In this document: positions 1 through 8,023 of the stretch, one piece after another
Numbering within the stretch: the first letter of the stretch is position 1
How the letters are laid out: each line of letters begins with the position of its first letter
Assembly (NCBI GenBank): GCA_016935885.1
Contig: JAFGQA010000159.1
Span: 1-41,362, forward strand
DNA from: Phycisphaerae bacterium
GTDB taxonomy: Bacteria; Planctomycetota; Phycisphaerae; UBA1845; UTPLA1
Reading direction: 5' to 3'
DNA length: 41,362 nt
The notes under the pieces: model-generated
Told to the model about the DNA's origin: nothing
The model's input: the letters and a program-made list of their open reading frames with translations, nothing else
The model's database searches: none
Program-made: the position numbers and the translations under genes

Positions 1-2
1 GG

Positions 3-386
3 GTGGTTTTGGACGGGCGTACCGGCTTGGTGCACGTGCGAGAGAAGGTGACGGAAGACGAGTTGTCAGATCCGGAGTTCTACGTCGAGCGGGAGAAGCT
101 CGAGCTGCCGGACGACGTGGACGTCGACGAATTGACGTTCCAGGTTGGTGATTCGGTACCGGTGGATGATGGGGGGGATGCGTACGGGGACGATTACAGC
201 GACATGGGGGGGGGCGGCGAGTCCGGATCGGAACAGTACGACTTCGGCGCCAGCGGGAGTGGTTCAGGCGCGGAGGAGCGATCTTCCGGCGGCACGTCGG
301 ACTGGGACGGGAAGCTCGACGAATCCAATCTGACCGAGGAGGAAAAGGAGAACGTGCGCGGCTGGATGGGCGGCACGCGGAGGTGA
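3..386 (+). CDS. C-terminal end of a probable GspH-like pseudopilin (5' partial)
   Basis: The reading frame is open from the window edge to a TGA at 384-386, so the true start lies upstream; the GTG at position 3 is only the first usable codon. The first ~50 residues (VVLDGRTGLVHVREKV, then a mixed acidic segment) look like the last beta strands of a minor pseudopilin. The rest is a Gly/Ser/Asp-rich acidic tail ending in a short charged helix (NLTEEEKENVRGW). The N-terminal helix and prepilin signal, which would settle the identity, are outside the window. The call rests mainly on position: gspI, gspJ and gspK follow in the classical order, which puts gspH here. It could also be another pseudopilin or an unrelated operon member. 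Confidence 0.4.
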   Translation: MVLDGRTGLVHVREKVTEDELSDPEFYVEREKLELPDDVDVDELTFQVGDSVPVDDGGDAYGDDYSDMGGGGESGSEQYDFGASGSGSGAEERSSGGTSDWDGKLDESNLTEEEKENVRGWMGGTRR

Positions 387-1017
387 GCCAGGTTTGGGGG
401 AGCCTCCAGTTATCCGGTATCCACTTTCAGCCGTCAGCCTGCGGTGATCAGCTCCGATAGCGCCATATTGGCTGCCGAACATCGGTAGCTGGGTTGGAAT
501 CGCGGCTTGACCAGGCCATGGATGGCCATTCTCGCCTTCGCCCACAGCTTGACGAGACCGGCGTGGCGATACTGGAGGCGGGCCTTTCCACCGCGGAAGG
601 ACCAGTCTCGATCCCGGTTCGCGGCCGCGCTATTCGCCGCGGCGGCCTCGTCCCACTGAAGATCACGATGATGTGGGAAAGGCTCAGGGTCGCTGTCAGT
701 GGCTTCAATCCACGGCTGCGAGGGTTGGGCTGCGACATTCGGTGTGCTTCTGCGTAGAAGGGTCTAGCAGCCCGTGGCGAGACGGAGGGCAGCGGTTCGG
801 AAACGCCGTTCCTGACCGCGCGAACCATCGGCTTTGGCGCCGGTGCCACAGTCTTGCGACGGGCTCCTAGACGTTCGCCAGCGTCCGGTGAGCGGTTCGG
901 CGTGACTGGTTTGGGAGTCCCACGGTGAGCGAAGTGACGGTCGAGCACGCCCGCGGAGGCCGCCGTGGTTGTTGCGCCGGCGCGGCGGGCCGAAGGGGAG
1001 GGCGCGCCACTGGGTGC
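387..1017. other. 631-bp gap in the secretion operon, no convincing gene
   Basis: Pseudopilin genes in such operons normally touch or overlap, but here about 630 bases separate the GspH-like gene from gspI. Short open frames exist on both strands, but their products are Arg/Pro/Ala-rich and unlike any family I recognise. Bases ~395-445 resemble the decayed 'cagtt-atc-agc' low-complexity sequence seen again near 23450. Bases 765-870 are a palindrome-ended repeat annotated separately. I see no clear promoter or terminator. Confidence 0.6.
765..870 (+). repeat. Palindrome-ended dispersed element, copy 1 (family A)
   Basis: A 106-bp block starting TAGCAGCCCGTGG and ending GACGGGCTCCTAG. It aligns along its whole length with 32550-32654: shared words include CAGCGGTTCGGAAACGCC and CGCCGGTGCCACAGT. 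The ends form an imperfect inverted repeat; in copy 2 this is 13 bp with one mismatch. This copy is degraded in the inner hairpin (TCGGCTTTGGCGCCGGT). No coding capacity. It looks like a small non-autonomous element (MITE- or REP-like). Confidence 0.75.
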
Positions 1018-1914
1018 ATGGCGCGCGAGAGCAGGGGGGCGCTGCGGCGTGGGGCGGCGCTGCTGGAGGTCGTCCTGGCGCTGAGCATCCTGTTGCTGGC
1101 GATGTCGGTGGTGGGTGGCGTGTTCCGCAACGGCCAACGGAGCATCGAGTTGACCGAGCGGATGTCGCGGGCCCAAGTGATGACCGAGCGGCTGGTGGTG
1201 GAGATGGACACGGGCATCCTCGAGATGGAGGAGCGTGAACAGACAGGCTGGTTCGGCGAGGAATCGATACCGGGCATGTCGTGGCGCGTGGAGATCAACC
1301 CGCACGAGACGATCGACCGGCTGTTGGAGGTGGACATCGACATCTACATGGGCGATCCGAACGGTTCCGAGGAGGAGCGCCAGCAAATCCTGTCGACCCG
1401 CATCCTGCGTGTCGAGCCACGGGGCCTCGATTTGGAGGAGGACTTCGGCCTCGATGAGGAGCAAATCCAGCAGTTGACGGAGGCGATCCCAGGTGGCGCG
1501 GCGATCTTCGACCCCACGGACTTCGATCCCCGGATGATCGCGCAGTTGGATTTGGAGCAGTTGGCGGAGTTGCTGCCAACACTGATTCAGGCGTTCGGTG
1601 CCAACTTCCTGGGCGGGCAACTCGGTGATGTTCTTCAGGCGGTGGAGAGCGGCGATATGGGCGCGTTGCAGGACGCGGCCCAACAGGCGGGTGATGCCAT
1701 GCAGGGCGCGGGCGATGCCGGCGCCGCGTCTGGGGGGGAGCAGGCTGGGCAAGGCGGCCAGCGTAATGAGGGCAGCGAAACGGGGAGCGACCGCGGCACC
1801 AGTGGGGGCAGCGGGACACGCGGGGGCACGGGGACTCGCGGCGGCAGTGGGACGCGCGGCGGTGGTGGCACGCGGCAGGGTATCGGCGATCGCCGGGGAG
1901 GTGGGAGGTCGTGA
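1018..1914 (+). CDS. gspI: Type II secretion minor pseudopilin GspI-like
   Basis: Minor pseudopilin of the periplasmic pseudopilus tip, processed by prepilin peptidase in the inner membrane. The product (298 aa) starts with a 12-residue basic leader ending RRG, then AALLEVVLALSILLLAMSVV: Gly at -1, Glu at +5 and a ~20-residue hydrophobic helix. I chose ATG 1018 because it gives a normal leader; the frame stays open to a GTG at 925, which would make an unlikely 43-residue leader. Purine-rich AGGGGAGG lies ~15 bases upstream. After the pilin core (to ~residue 130) come an Asp/Glu/Gln-rich region and a Gly-Thr-Arg repeat tail. It is about twice the usual GspI length. Its end overlaps gspJ. The I assignment rather than another minor pseudopilin rests on order before J and K. 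Confidence 0.75.
   Translation: MARESRGALRRGAALLEVVLALSILLLAMSVVGGVFRNGQRSIELTERMSRAQVMTERLVVEMDTGILEMEEREQTGWFGEESIPGMSWRVEINPHETIDRLLEVDIDIYMGDPNGSEEERQQILSTRILRVEPRGLDLEEDFGLDEEQIQQLTEAIPGGAAIFDPTDFDPRMIAQLDLEQLAELLPTLIQAFGANFLGGQLGDVLQAVESGDMGALQDAAQQAGDAMQGAGDAGAASGGEQAGQGGQRNEGSETGSDRGTSGGSGTRGGTGTRGGSGTRGGGGTRQGIGDRRGGGRS
1804..1875 (+). repeat. Four 18-bp units encoding GGSGTR repeats
   Basis: In-frame tandem repeat in the 3' end of gspI. Each 18-bp unit encodes Gly-Gly-(Ser/Thr/Gly)-Gly-Thr-Arg. Third codon positions differ between units, so the array is not brand new. It gives the pseudopilin a flexible, positively charged tail. Confidence 0.8.
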
Positions 1915-2780
1915 TGCGGCAGGGGCTCGAGACATCGCGACGCGGCATGACGCTGATCGAGCTGCTGTTGGCGATCGGCCTGATCGTCATGGTCTCGGCG
2001 ATGATGTTCATGTTCTACAACTCGACGTTGCGATCGCGCGACGAGGGAATCAAGGCGATGACCGATGGCCAATTGGCGCGCGTGATCGCCATGAAGATCG
2101 CCGACGAGATCCGCTCCGCGAACGGCTTTGTCCGAGACCTCGGGCCGGGCATCAGCGGGGACGAGCGGATGATCACGATTCAGACCATCGCGCTCGTTGA
2201 CAAGGAGGTGGTACTGCGGCGGTCGGTTCAGGACGAGCCGCTGCCCGGGCAGTGTGACATCCGCCAGGTTCAGTATTACCTGGCGTACGACGAGGATGAG
2301 CCTTACGTCTATCCGGATGGGACCGATTCGTTCGCGCCGATGGGATTGGTGCGCCGCGAGGTCAGGACACCGTATCAACCGGCATTGGGTGGGAGCCAGT
2401 CGGAGGAGACGGTCATCGTGGACCGTCTCGCGAAGGATTTGGACCTGCTTGCTCCCGAGATGAAGTACGTCCGGTTCCGTTACTTCGATGGCGTGGATTG
2501 GGTGGACGATTGGGACATCGCGAAGGACATCGAGGGCCAGATGGGCAACTCGTTGCCACAGGCGGTGGAGGTGACCGTCGGCTACAAGGAGCTTCCGCCT
2601 CGGGAGGAGGAGGAGGAGGACCCCGATGAAGACAAGGACCTGATTCCGTCGGAGCCGGAGCTGTATGACCGGCGGACGTTCACCGTTGTGGTGCGGCTCT
2701 CGCAGGCGGACCCGTTCCTGGGGTCCCGGCTGATGCGGGCCCAACGGCGATCGCGACTCAGCAGCGGCGAGGGCGGCTAG
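1914..2780 (+). CDS. gspJ: Type II secretion minor pseudopilin GspJ-like
   Basis: Minor pseudopilin expected to form the pseudopilus tip complex with GspI and GspK. The leader MRQGLETSRRG is followed by MTLIELLLAIGLIVMVSAMM, a textbook type III (prepilin) signal with Gly -1 and Glu +5. The core that follows (STLRSRDEGIKAMTDGQLARV) fits GspJ. ATG 1914 is preferred to GTG 1911 because GGGAGGT sits 6 bases before it; the start overlaps the gspI stop, which indicates translational coupling. The protein (288 aa) is somewhat long because of acidic inserts such as the EEEEEDPDEDKD stretch near residue 230. It is followed directly by gspK with no gap. Confidence 0.8.
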   Translation: MRQGLETSRRGMTLIELLLAIGLIVMVSAMMFMFYNSTLRSRDEGIKAMTDGQLARVIAMKIADEIRSANGFVRDLGPGISGDERMITIQTIALVDKEVVLRRSVQDEPLPGQCDIRQVQYYLAYDEDEPYVYPDGTDSFAPMGLVRREVRTPYQPALGGSQSEETVIVDRLAKDLDLLAPEMKYVRFRYFDGVDWVDDWDIAKDIEGQMGNSLPQAVEVTVGYKELPPREEEEEDPDEDKDLIPSEPELYDRRTFTVVVRLSQADPFLGSRLMRAQRRSRLSSGEGG

Positions 2781-4532
2781 ATGGGCGCTGAATGGAAACG
2801 GTCGGCTGCGTTCGGGCGTATCCGCCCGCGACGCGCGCACGGACACGGCCCGCCGGGCAGGCGTTGCCGTGGGCTGATCCTGGTGGTTGTCTTGGTGATG
2901 GTAGCCCTGCTAGCCCTGCTGGCGGCGGGTTACACGTTCGTGGTCCACTGCAATCTCAACACTGTGATGGGGGAGCACTATCGGTTTCAGGCCCGGATGG
3001 CTGCCGAGAGCGGCGTGCAGCGGGTCATCGTGATGCTCCGCAGGAATCCGGACGAGCAGGAGCATGTTGCCGATCTCGACGAGTGGTATGACAACCCGGT
3101 GGCGTTTCATGGGGCGATCGTCTACAGCCGTGAGGGCAGCGAGGGCGCGGAGACCTTCCGTGAGTTCGCGGAGACGGACACAGACGAGGATGCCACGTAT
3201 GACCCGCACGCGCAGCCGGTGTGGCGGTTCAGCCTGATCGCGCCGAACCTCGACGAGCCGGAGAAGGCCCGCTACGGGGTCACGGACGAGTGTTCGAAGT
3301 TGGATTTGAACCTGGCGACCGAATCACAGCTTCGTGATCTGTTCGAGATGGTGATCCCCGATGACGCGGAGAATGTGATTGATGTTAACGTCTTGGTGCA
3401 TTCGCTCCTCGATTGGCGTGACGGGGACTCAACGGCGCTGGAATATGGCGCCGAGGGTACATACTACATGTCGCTCGATCCGCCGTATCAGTGCAAGTCG
3501 GCCGACTTCTCGACGGTCGAGGAACTGCTGATGGTGCGGGGCTTCACCGGTTGGGTGGTGTTCGGCGAGGACTACAACCGCAACGGGCTGCTGGATCCGA
3601 ACGAGGACGACGGGGACGAGTCGTTTCCGCCAGACAACGGGGACGGAGTGCTGTTTCCGGGCGTGGCGGCGTTCTTGACAGTCTGGTCGCGCGAGATGAA
3701 CACGTCGAACGACAATCGGCCGCGCATCAACCTGAACATGCAGGACACAGAGAAGCTGCAGGAGAAGCTGGAGGAGTATCTCGATGGCAGCATTGTCAGC
3801 TACATCCTTGACGTTCGGGCTTCGGGAAAGGCGTTTAACAGTGTTATGAATCTGCTTCCCGTGCCGCCTCCTCCTGAAGAAGAAGAGGAAACGGAAGGAG
3901 AAGCGTCTCCTGAATCAACACAGGGAGAAGGGGAAGGGGCGACTTCTCAGCCCGACAATGAAAATGGTGAGGCATCGGAGGAGGATTTGTCCGATCTAGA
4001 CCAATCGGGAAGTGCGTCCGAAAACGTGCCGTCATCAAGCCGGCCGGTGTATCAGAACCTGACGGAGGAGGAGCCGCCGTGCAGCTACGATGACCTGCCT
4101 TTGATCCTGGACCGGTTGACAGTTGAAGTGGTGCCGATGTTCCGTGGCCGGATCAACGTCAGCACGGCGCCTCGCGAAGTGCTGGCGATGCTCGATGAGC
4201 TGACGGACGAGGAGCTGGACGCGTTGGCGGATGCCAGGCCGGAGGTGACGGGCAAGGAGAAGGCCACGCCGGCGTGGCTTGTGACGCAAGGCGTGCTGGA
4301 CGAGTACAAGTTCCGGCAGATCCTGGACAAGATCACGACGAAGTCGTCGGTCTATCGGATTGAGTCGGTTGGCTACGCGGATCACGTGGGAGTGGTTGAG
4401 AGGTTGAATGTGGTGCTGGAGATGAGCGGGCCCATCGCGCAGGTATTGTACTACCGGAACCTGCGTGGCTTGGGGCCGGCGTACACGCCGCACGGAGAGG
4501 AGCGGCGTGGGCTGAGAAGTCGTTCTAATTAG
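2781..4532 (+). CDS. gspK: Type II secretion protein GspK (pseudopilus tip)
   Basis: GspK caps the pseudopilus and is the one pseudopilin lacking Glu at +5. Here a long basic N-terminus (~residues 1-32) leads into RGLILVVVLVMVALLALLAAGYTFVV, then AESGVQRVIVMLRR, as in GspK. The helical 'SAM-like' part is visible: SKLDLNLATESQLRDLF, the SLLDWRDGDS motif, and later GRINVSTAPREVLAMLDELT, the usual repeat of the same fold. Length is 583 aa against roughly 320 in Proteobacteria. Much of the excess is an acidic Pro/Glu/Ser stretch around residues 360-425 and an EF-hand-like DYNRNGLLDPNEDDGDES segment near 270. ATG 2781 abuts the gspJ stop. Confidence 0.85.
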   Translation: MGAEWKRSAAFGRIRPRRAHGHGPPGRRCRGLILVVVLVMVALLALLAAGYTFVVHCNLNTVMGEHYRFQARMAAESGVQRVIVMLRRNPDEQEHVADLDEWYDNPVAFHGAIVYSREGSEGAETFREFAETDTDEDATYDPHAQPVWRFSLIAPNLDEPEKARYGVTDECSKLDLNLATESQLRDLFEMVIPDDAENVIDVNVLVHSLLDWRDGDSTALEYGAEGTYYMSLDPPYQCKSADFSTVEELLMVRGFTGWVVFGEDYNRNGLLDPNEDDGDESFPPDNGDGVLFPGVAAFLTVWSREMNTSNDNRPRINLNMQDTEKLQEKLEEYLDGSIVSYILDVRASGKAFNSVMNLLPVPPPPEEEEETEGEASPESTQGEGEGATSQPDNENGEASEEDLSDLDQSGSASENVPSSSRPVYQNLTEEEPPCSYDDLPLILDRLTVEVVPMFRGRINVSTAPREVLAMLDELTDEELDALADARPEVTGKEKATPAWLVTQGVLDEYKFRQILDKITTKSSVYRIESVGYADHVGVVERLNVVLEMSGPIAQVLYYRNLRGLGPAYTPHGEERRGLRSRSN

Positions 4533-4540
4533 GCGTGGCA

Positions 4541-6346
4541 ATGGGGCTTTCAAGCAAGAAACTGCTGGCGATTGACTGGGACAGGAAGAATCTGCGCTTG
4601 GTGCTGGTCCGGCCGCACGCGGACGGAGTTGACTTGCTCAAGGCGGTGTCTGTTCCGATCCCGTCGGATGTGGTGATGGACAGCGCCGAGTCGCTTGGCG
4701 TGTTTCTGCGGGAGGCCATGCGTCAGGCGAAGGTCGGAGCCAAGCGCGCGATCTTGGGCGTTCCGCGCGATCAAGTCGTGCTGAATACGCTGAACCTACC
4801 GGCCAGCCCGGCGGAGCAGCTGGCGTCGATCGTGCAGTTTCAGATCGTCAAGGAGTTGCCGTTTGCCGCCGATCAGGCGACGCTCGATTTTGCGGTCTGC
4901 GGGGAATTCGACCCGAGGGAGCCGTCCAGGGTGCTCGTTGCAGCCGTTCGCAACGATCAGTTGGAGTTCTACCGGAAGGTTGCGTACGAGGCCGGTTTGA
5001 CGATTGAGCGTGTCGGTCTTCGTCCGCACGCCAACCTGATCGCGGTGATGACGCGGGCGCCGGAGTTGGAGAAGAAATCCGTGCTGGCGGTTGAGGTCGG
5101 CCCGCAGTTGACAGAGATCGACATCATCAATGACGGGGTGTTGGCGTTCAGCCGGGCGGCTTCGGTCTCGTTGCCGGATTTTGAACGTTTGCAGACGGAG
5201 CGTCTGCGGGACAGCCGTATCGAGTCGGTTCGGCTTGAGGAGCGTGAACCGGACGAGGCCAATCGCAAGGCGGTCGGCGCCATGATGGTCGAGGTGATCC
5301 GTTCGTTTGAGGCGTACCGGGCGACGGAGTCGACGGCGAGCGTGGATCAAGTGATCGTTTGCGGTGCGACGGGGATCGAGCCCCAGTTGGCGGAGTCGTT
5401 GGCCGGGCGGTTTGCGGTCGGGGCCGGGCTGTACGCACCGGATCGGGCGTTGAACCTCACACCGCAACGGGCCAAGGAGCTTCGCGGTTTCAGCGCCGCG
5501 CTGGGACTGGCGCTCGGGCACGGGGGCCAGGGTCTGTCGCATTTTGATTTTTTGCATCCCAAGAGGCCGGTCAGCAAGCGCTCGATACGGATGAAGAAGG
5601 TGCCGACGGCCGTGCTGGCGGCGGCGTTGGTGGTTGCGTCGGGTGCGACGTTCCATTTCAAGTACATTTCGCCGGAGCAGAAGAAGCTGGCCGCGTTGAC
5701 CGAGCAAGTCAACTCGCTGAGGAAGCAGGAGCGGATCATCCTGGATTTCAAGGACCAAGTGGAGGCGATGGAAGACTGGCAGAAGTCCGAACAATACTGG
5801 CCCGAAGTGTTGGTGGAGGTGACCGAGGTGTTCCCGTCTGACCAGGAGGCGTTCGTCATGCGCCTGACGGGCGAGACGAAGCGGCCCAAGAAGAAGGGCA
5901 CGATCCGCCCCAGCACGATGACGATGAAGCTGCACACGTCGGACCTGGCCAAGGTCAACGAACTGGCCGAACGATTGAAGAAACTGTGGTCGACGGAGGT
6001 GGAGGTCGGCAGGGAGACGCCGTTGGGGCGGCGCAGCGAATCTTCCTACAGCTACGATACTAGTATCGAGGTTGAATTGCCCCTGCGCAAGAGGCCGGAA
6101 GCTGCTGACCAACCCGAGGAGTCTGTCGACGAGGACGCCAACGGGTCGGCGACGTCTGGGGCTGGCGAAGCCGGCAAGCCCAAGTCCGGGAAAGGGATTG
6201 GGACGGGTGCCGGGGCGGCGCCCGCGTCCCAAGCCGGAGAAAGCACGGTTGCGTCCCCCGAGCGCCCCGCCGGGCCTGTCAAACCGCCGGGCACCAGTTC
6301 GTCCAGGCCCGCTGAGGGGGCCGTCGGGCCGAAAGGGGGTGCATGA
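4541..6346 (+). CDS. PilM-PilN fusion, GspL-like assembly platform protein
   Basis: A cytoplasmic actin-fold domain joined to a membrane segment and a periplasmic domain, the architecture of GspL. Residues ~8-330 are PilM-like: KLLAIDWDRKNLRLVLVRP, VPRDQVVLNTLNLPASPAEQ, and SFEAYRATESTASVDQVIVC. A single hydrophobic span follows (TAVLAAALVVASGATFHF, about residue 350). Then come a coiled coil (LAALTEQVNSLRKQERIILD) and a PilN-like ferredoxin fold up to ~530. The last ~70 residues are Pro/Ala/Gly-rich. In pilus systems PilM and PilN are separate; GspL is the fused equivalent. ATG 4541 is preferred to GTG 4535, which is only two bases after the gspK stop. It ends in an ATGA overlap with the next gene. 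The family is clear; the gspL symbol would be by analogy. Confidence 0.8.
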   Translation: MGLSSKKLLAIDWDRKNLRLVLVRPHADGVDLLKAVSVPIPSDVVMDSAESLGVFLREAMRQAKVGAKRAILGVPRDQVVLNTLNLPASPAEQLASIVQFQIVKELPFAADQATLDFAVCGEFDPREPSRVLVAAVRNDQLEFYRKVAYEAGLTIERVGLRPHANLIAVMTRAPELEKKSVLAVEVGPQLTEIDIINDGVLAFSRAASVSLPDFERLQTERLRDSRIESVRLEEREPDEANRKAVGAMMVEVIRSFEAYRATESTASVDQVIVCGATGIEPQLAESLAGRFAVGAGLYAPDRALNLTPQRAKELRGFSAALGLALGHGGQGLSHFDFLHPKRPVSKRSIRMKKVPTAVLAAALVVASGATFHFKYISPEQKKLAALTEQVNSLRKQERIILDFKDQVEAMEDWQKSEQYWPEVLVEVTEVFPSDQEAFVMRLTGETKRPKKKGTIRPSTMTMKLHTSDLAKVNELAERLKKLWSTEVEVGRETPLGRRSESSYSYDTSIEVELPLRKRPEAADQPEESVDEDANGSATSGAGEAGKPKSGKGIGTGAGAAPASQAGESTVASPERPAGPVKPPGTSSSRPAEGAVGPKGGA

Positions 6347-7914
6347 TGACGCCTCGAGAGAGAATCCTCGTGATTCTGGTGGGCACGGCCATCGTCTTGG
6401 GCTTGGGCTACAAGGGCGTAGGCGTCCTGCTGGTCAAACCTCTCGATGAGGCCAAGAAGGGGATCGTGAGCCTGGAGGGCGAGAAGACGGAGCTCGAGGG
6501 CGTTATCCGATCTCGCATGTCGCTTGCCAGGCGCTGGCTGAACTACACGGGTCGCACCTTCTCGTTCGAGGAGGCCGAAGCCAAAAGGGGGTTCGGCAAG
6601 GAACTGAAGGAACTCGCCAAGCGGCATGGTTTCGATCATGCGGTCTTCGGCCTCAGCAGCGGTACGGCGATCGGGCGCGGGACGAACATCCGGACGGTGG
6701 GACACCGGATCACGATCGAGGGCGGATTCAGCCAGGTGATTGCCTTCCTGCGCGACCTGTACGAGACGCCTTACTTGTGCCAGATCACCAAGCTGGGCCT
6801 GTCGCCGTTGGGCGCGAAGGGCGGGCGCGGCGACGTGAAGCTTGAATTCACAATCGAGTCGCCGCTGCTTCCAAAGCTGGACTCGCAGAAGATACGCGAA
6901 GTGGCAAATGCGGCGCCAATGCCTGCCGAGCCCAAGCAACCGCTGGGCCCGGCGCGTAAGTATGTCGGGGGCGACGATCGCTATGATCTCCTGGCCAGGC
7001 GGAACATCTTTCGATCGTATCTGCCGCCACCACTGAATCTGGTGCTGATCGACAACCAGGACCGGAAGACGGTTGGCCTGAAGATCAGGTTCTTCTGGGA
7101 GGACGAGGTAAACCAGCAACTGAAGGAGTCGGTCGCGGGTACAAGTTCCTTGCCGGTCAAAGGCAACGGGGACCTCGTGGAGATAGAGGGGATCTACGCG
7201 GATGGCACGACATTTGGGCCGAAGCGGTTGGCCTTTGACGGCAAGAAGGACCAGCACTATGTGGTCAGGTCTCACACGCCCGCGCCCCCGCCGACGGTGA
7301 TCGATTTGGCCGTGGACAACCAACACTCGGAGGCGGTCTACCTGGAGGTTGTGGTGACGACCGGGGAGGGCGGCCAGAGGAACGAGCCGTTGATGATGTT
7401 TGAGCCTGGTGTTTCGGACGTTCGAGAGTACGAGGACGTCAAGTCGCTCACGGTTGCCGCGATGTATGCCTCGGACAAACGGACGCGCAGCCAGACGTTC
7501 ACGCCCGGTGAGGGCAAGCAGACGTTTGTTGTAGGGCCGGAGCCGGCTGAAGAGGTTGCCGTCGACGATCAGGGTGAAGGAGACGCCGAGCCGATCGATC
7601 CGCCGGCTGACCCGGCCTTCACGGTGACTGGTTTGGTGTACTACCCCGATCCGCTCGAGGGCGAGCGGATGGCGCAGGAGATGATCGTGAGCCGGCAAGG
7701 CGAGCGCACGATCATCCGAGTCGGGGCTGAGGGCGACGTCGACGGCGGGACGCTATTGGCGGTCGTCCCAGCACTGGGGGGCCTTGTGAGGATGCCGGAG
7801 ACGGGGAATTACTACATTTATCCATTGGGAAGGCAGTTCACGGGGCGCGTCAAGCTGGACGCCAAGGTGGATGATGATCTGCCGGCGGCCATCGACGCGT
7901 GGACTCGGCGGTGA
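6343..7914 (+). CDS. PilO/GspM-like inner-membrane protein with extra C-terminal beta domains
   Basis: Residues 1-35 hold a membrane anchor (ILVILVGTAIVLGLGYKG). A coiled coil (PLDEAKKGIVSLEGEKTELE) and a PilO/GspM-like ferredoxin fold follow, including HRITIEGGFSQVIAFLRDLY. A motif RYDLLARRNIFRSYLPPP (~residue 208) resembles the 'NLF' linker before GspC/PilP domains. Beyond it are two similar ~75-residue beta units, each ending in a 'YVV'/'FVV' strand. A last segment starting FTVTGLVYYPDPLEGE and reading NYYIYPLGRQFTG looks PilP/GspC-like. At 523 aa it is about three times a typical GspM, so it may combine the M and C jobs of linking platform to secretin. ATG 6343 overlaps the previous stop by four bases and has AGGGGGTG just upstream. 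Confidence 0.7.
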   Translation: MMTPRERILVILVGTAIVLGLGYKGVGVLLVKPLDEAKKGIVSLEGEKTELEGVIRSRMSLARRWLNYTGRTFSFEEAEAKRGFGKELKELAKRHGFDHAVFGLSSGTAIGRGTNIRTVGHRITIEGGFSQVIAFLRDLYETPYLCQITKLGLSPLGAKGGRGDVKLEFTIESPLLPKLDSQKIREVANAAPMPAEPKQPLGPARKYVGGDDRYDLLARRNIFRSYLPPPLNLVLIDNQDRKTVGLKIRFFWEDEVNQQLKESVAGTSSLPVKGNGDLVEIEGIYADGTTFGPKRLAFDGKKDQHYVVRSHTPAPPPTVIDLAVDNQHSEAVYLEVVVTTGEGGQRNEPLMMFEPGVSDVREYEDVKSLTVAAMYASDKRTRSQTFTPGEGKQTFVVGPEPAEEVAVDDQGEGDAEPIDPPADPAFTVTGLVYYPDPLEGERMAQEMIVSRQGERTIIRVGAEGDVDGGTLLAVVPALGGLVRMPETGNYYIYPLGRQFTGRVKLDAKVDDDLPAAIDAWTRR

Positions 7915-8023
7915 GGCAGCCGATCGCGAGAGCGTCGGTGTGAAGGAATGCGGCTGAGTAGGCGGCAAGTCGACCGACTAAGGACCGGGGGGGCGTGGTA
8001 TCAGCGGTCGGTGCGGAGGCACG

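Noticed and set aside
494..757. 87-codon frame between gspH and gspI
   Set aside because: No ribosome binding site and no recognisable fold; it lies in a region of decayed repeat sequence.
448..1935. 495-codon open frame on the - strand across gspI
   Set aside because: Its product is Arg/His/Leu/Pro-rich without domains; it mirrors the high-GC gspI gene, which has a clear prepilin signal.
4796..6232. 478-codon - strand frame opposite the GspL-like gene
   Set aside because: No domain and strongly Arg-biased; the + strand gene has a full PilM-PilN architecture.
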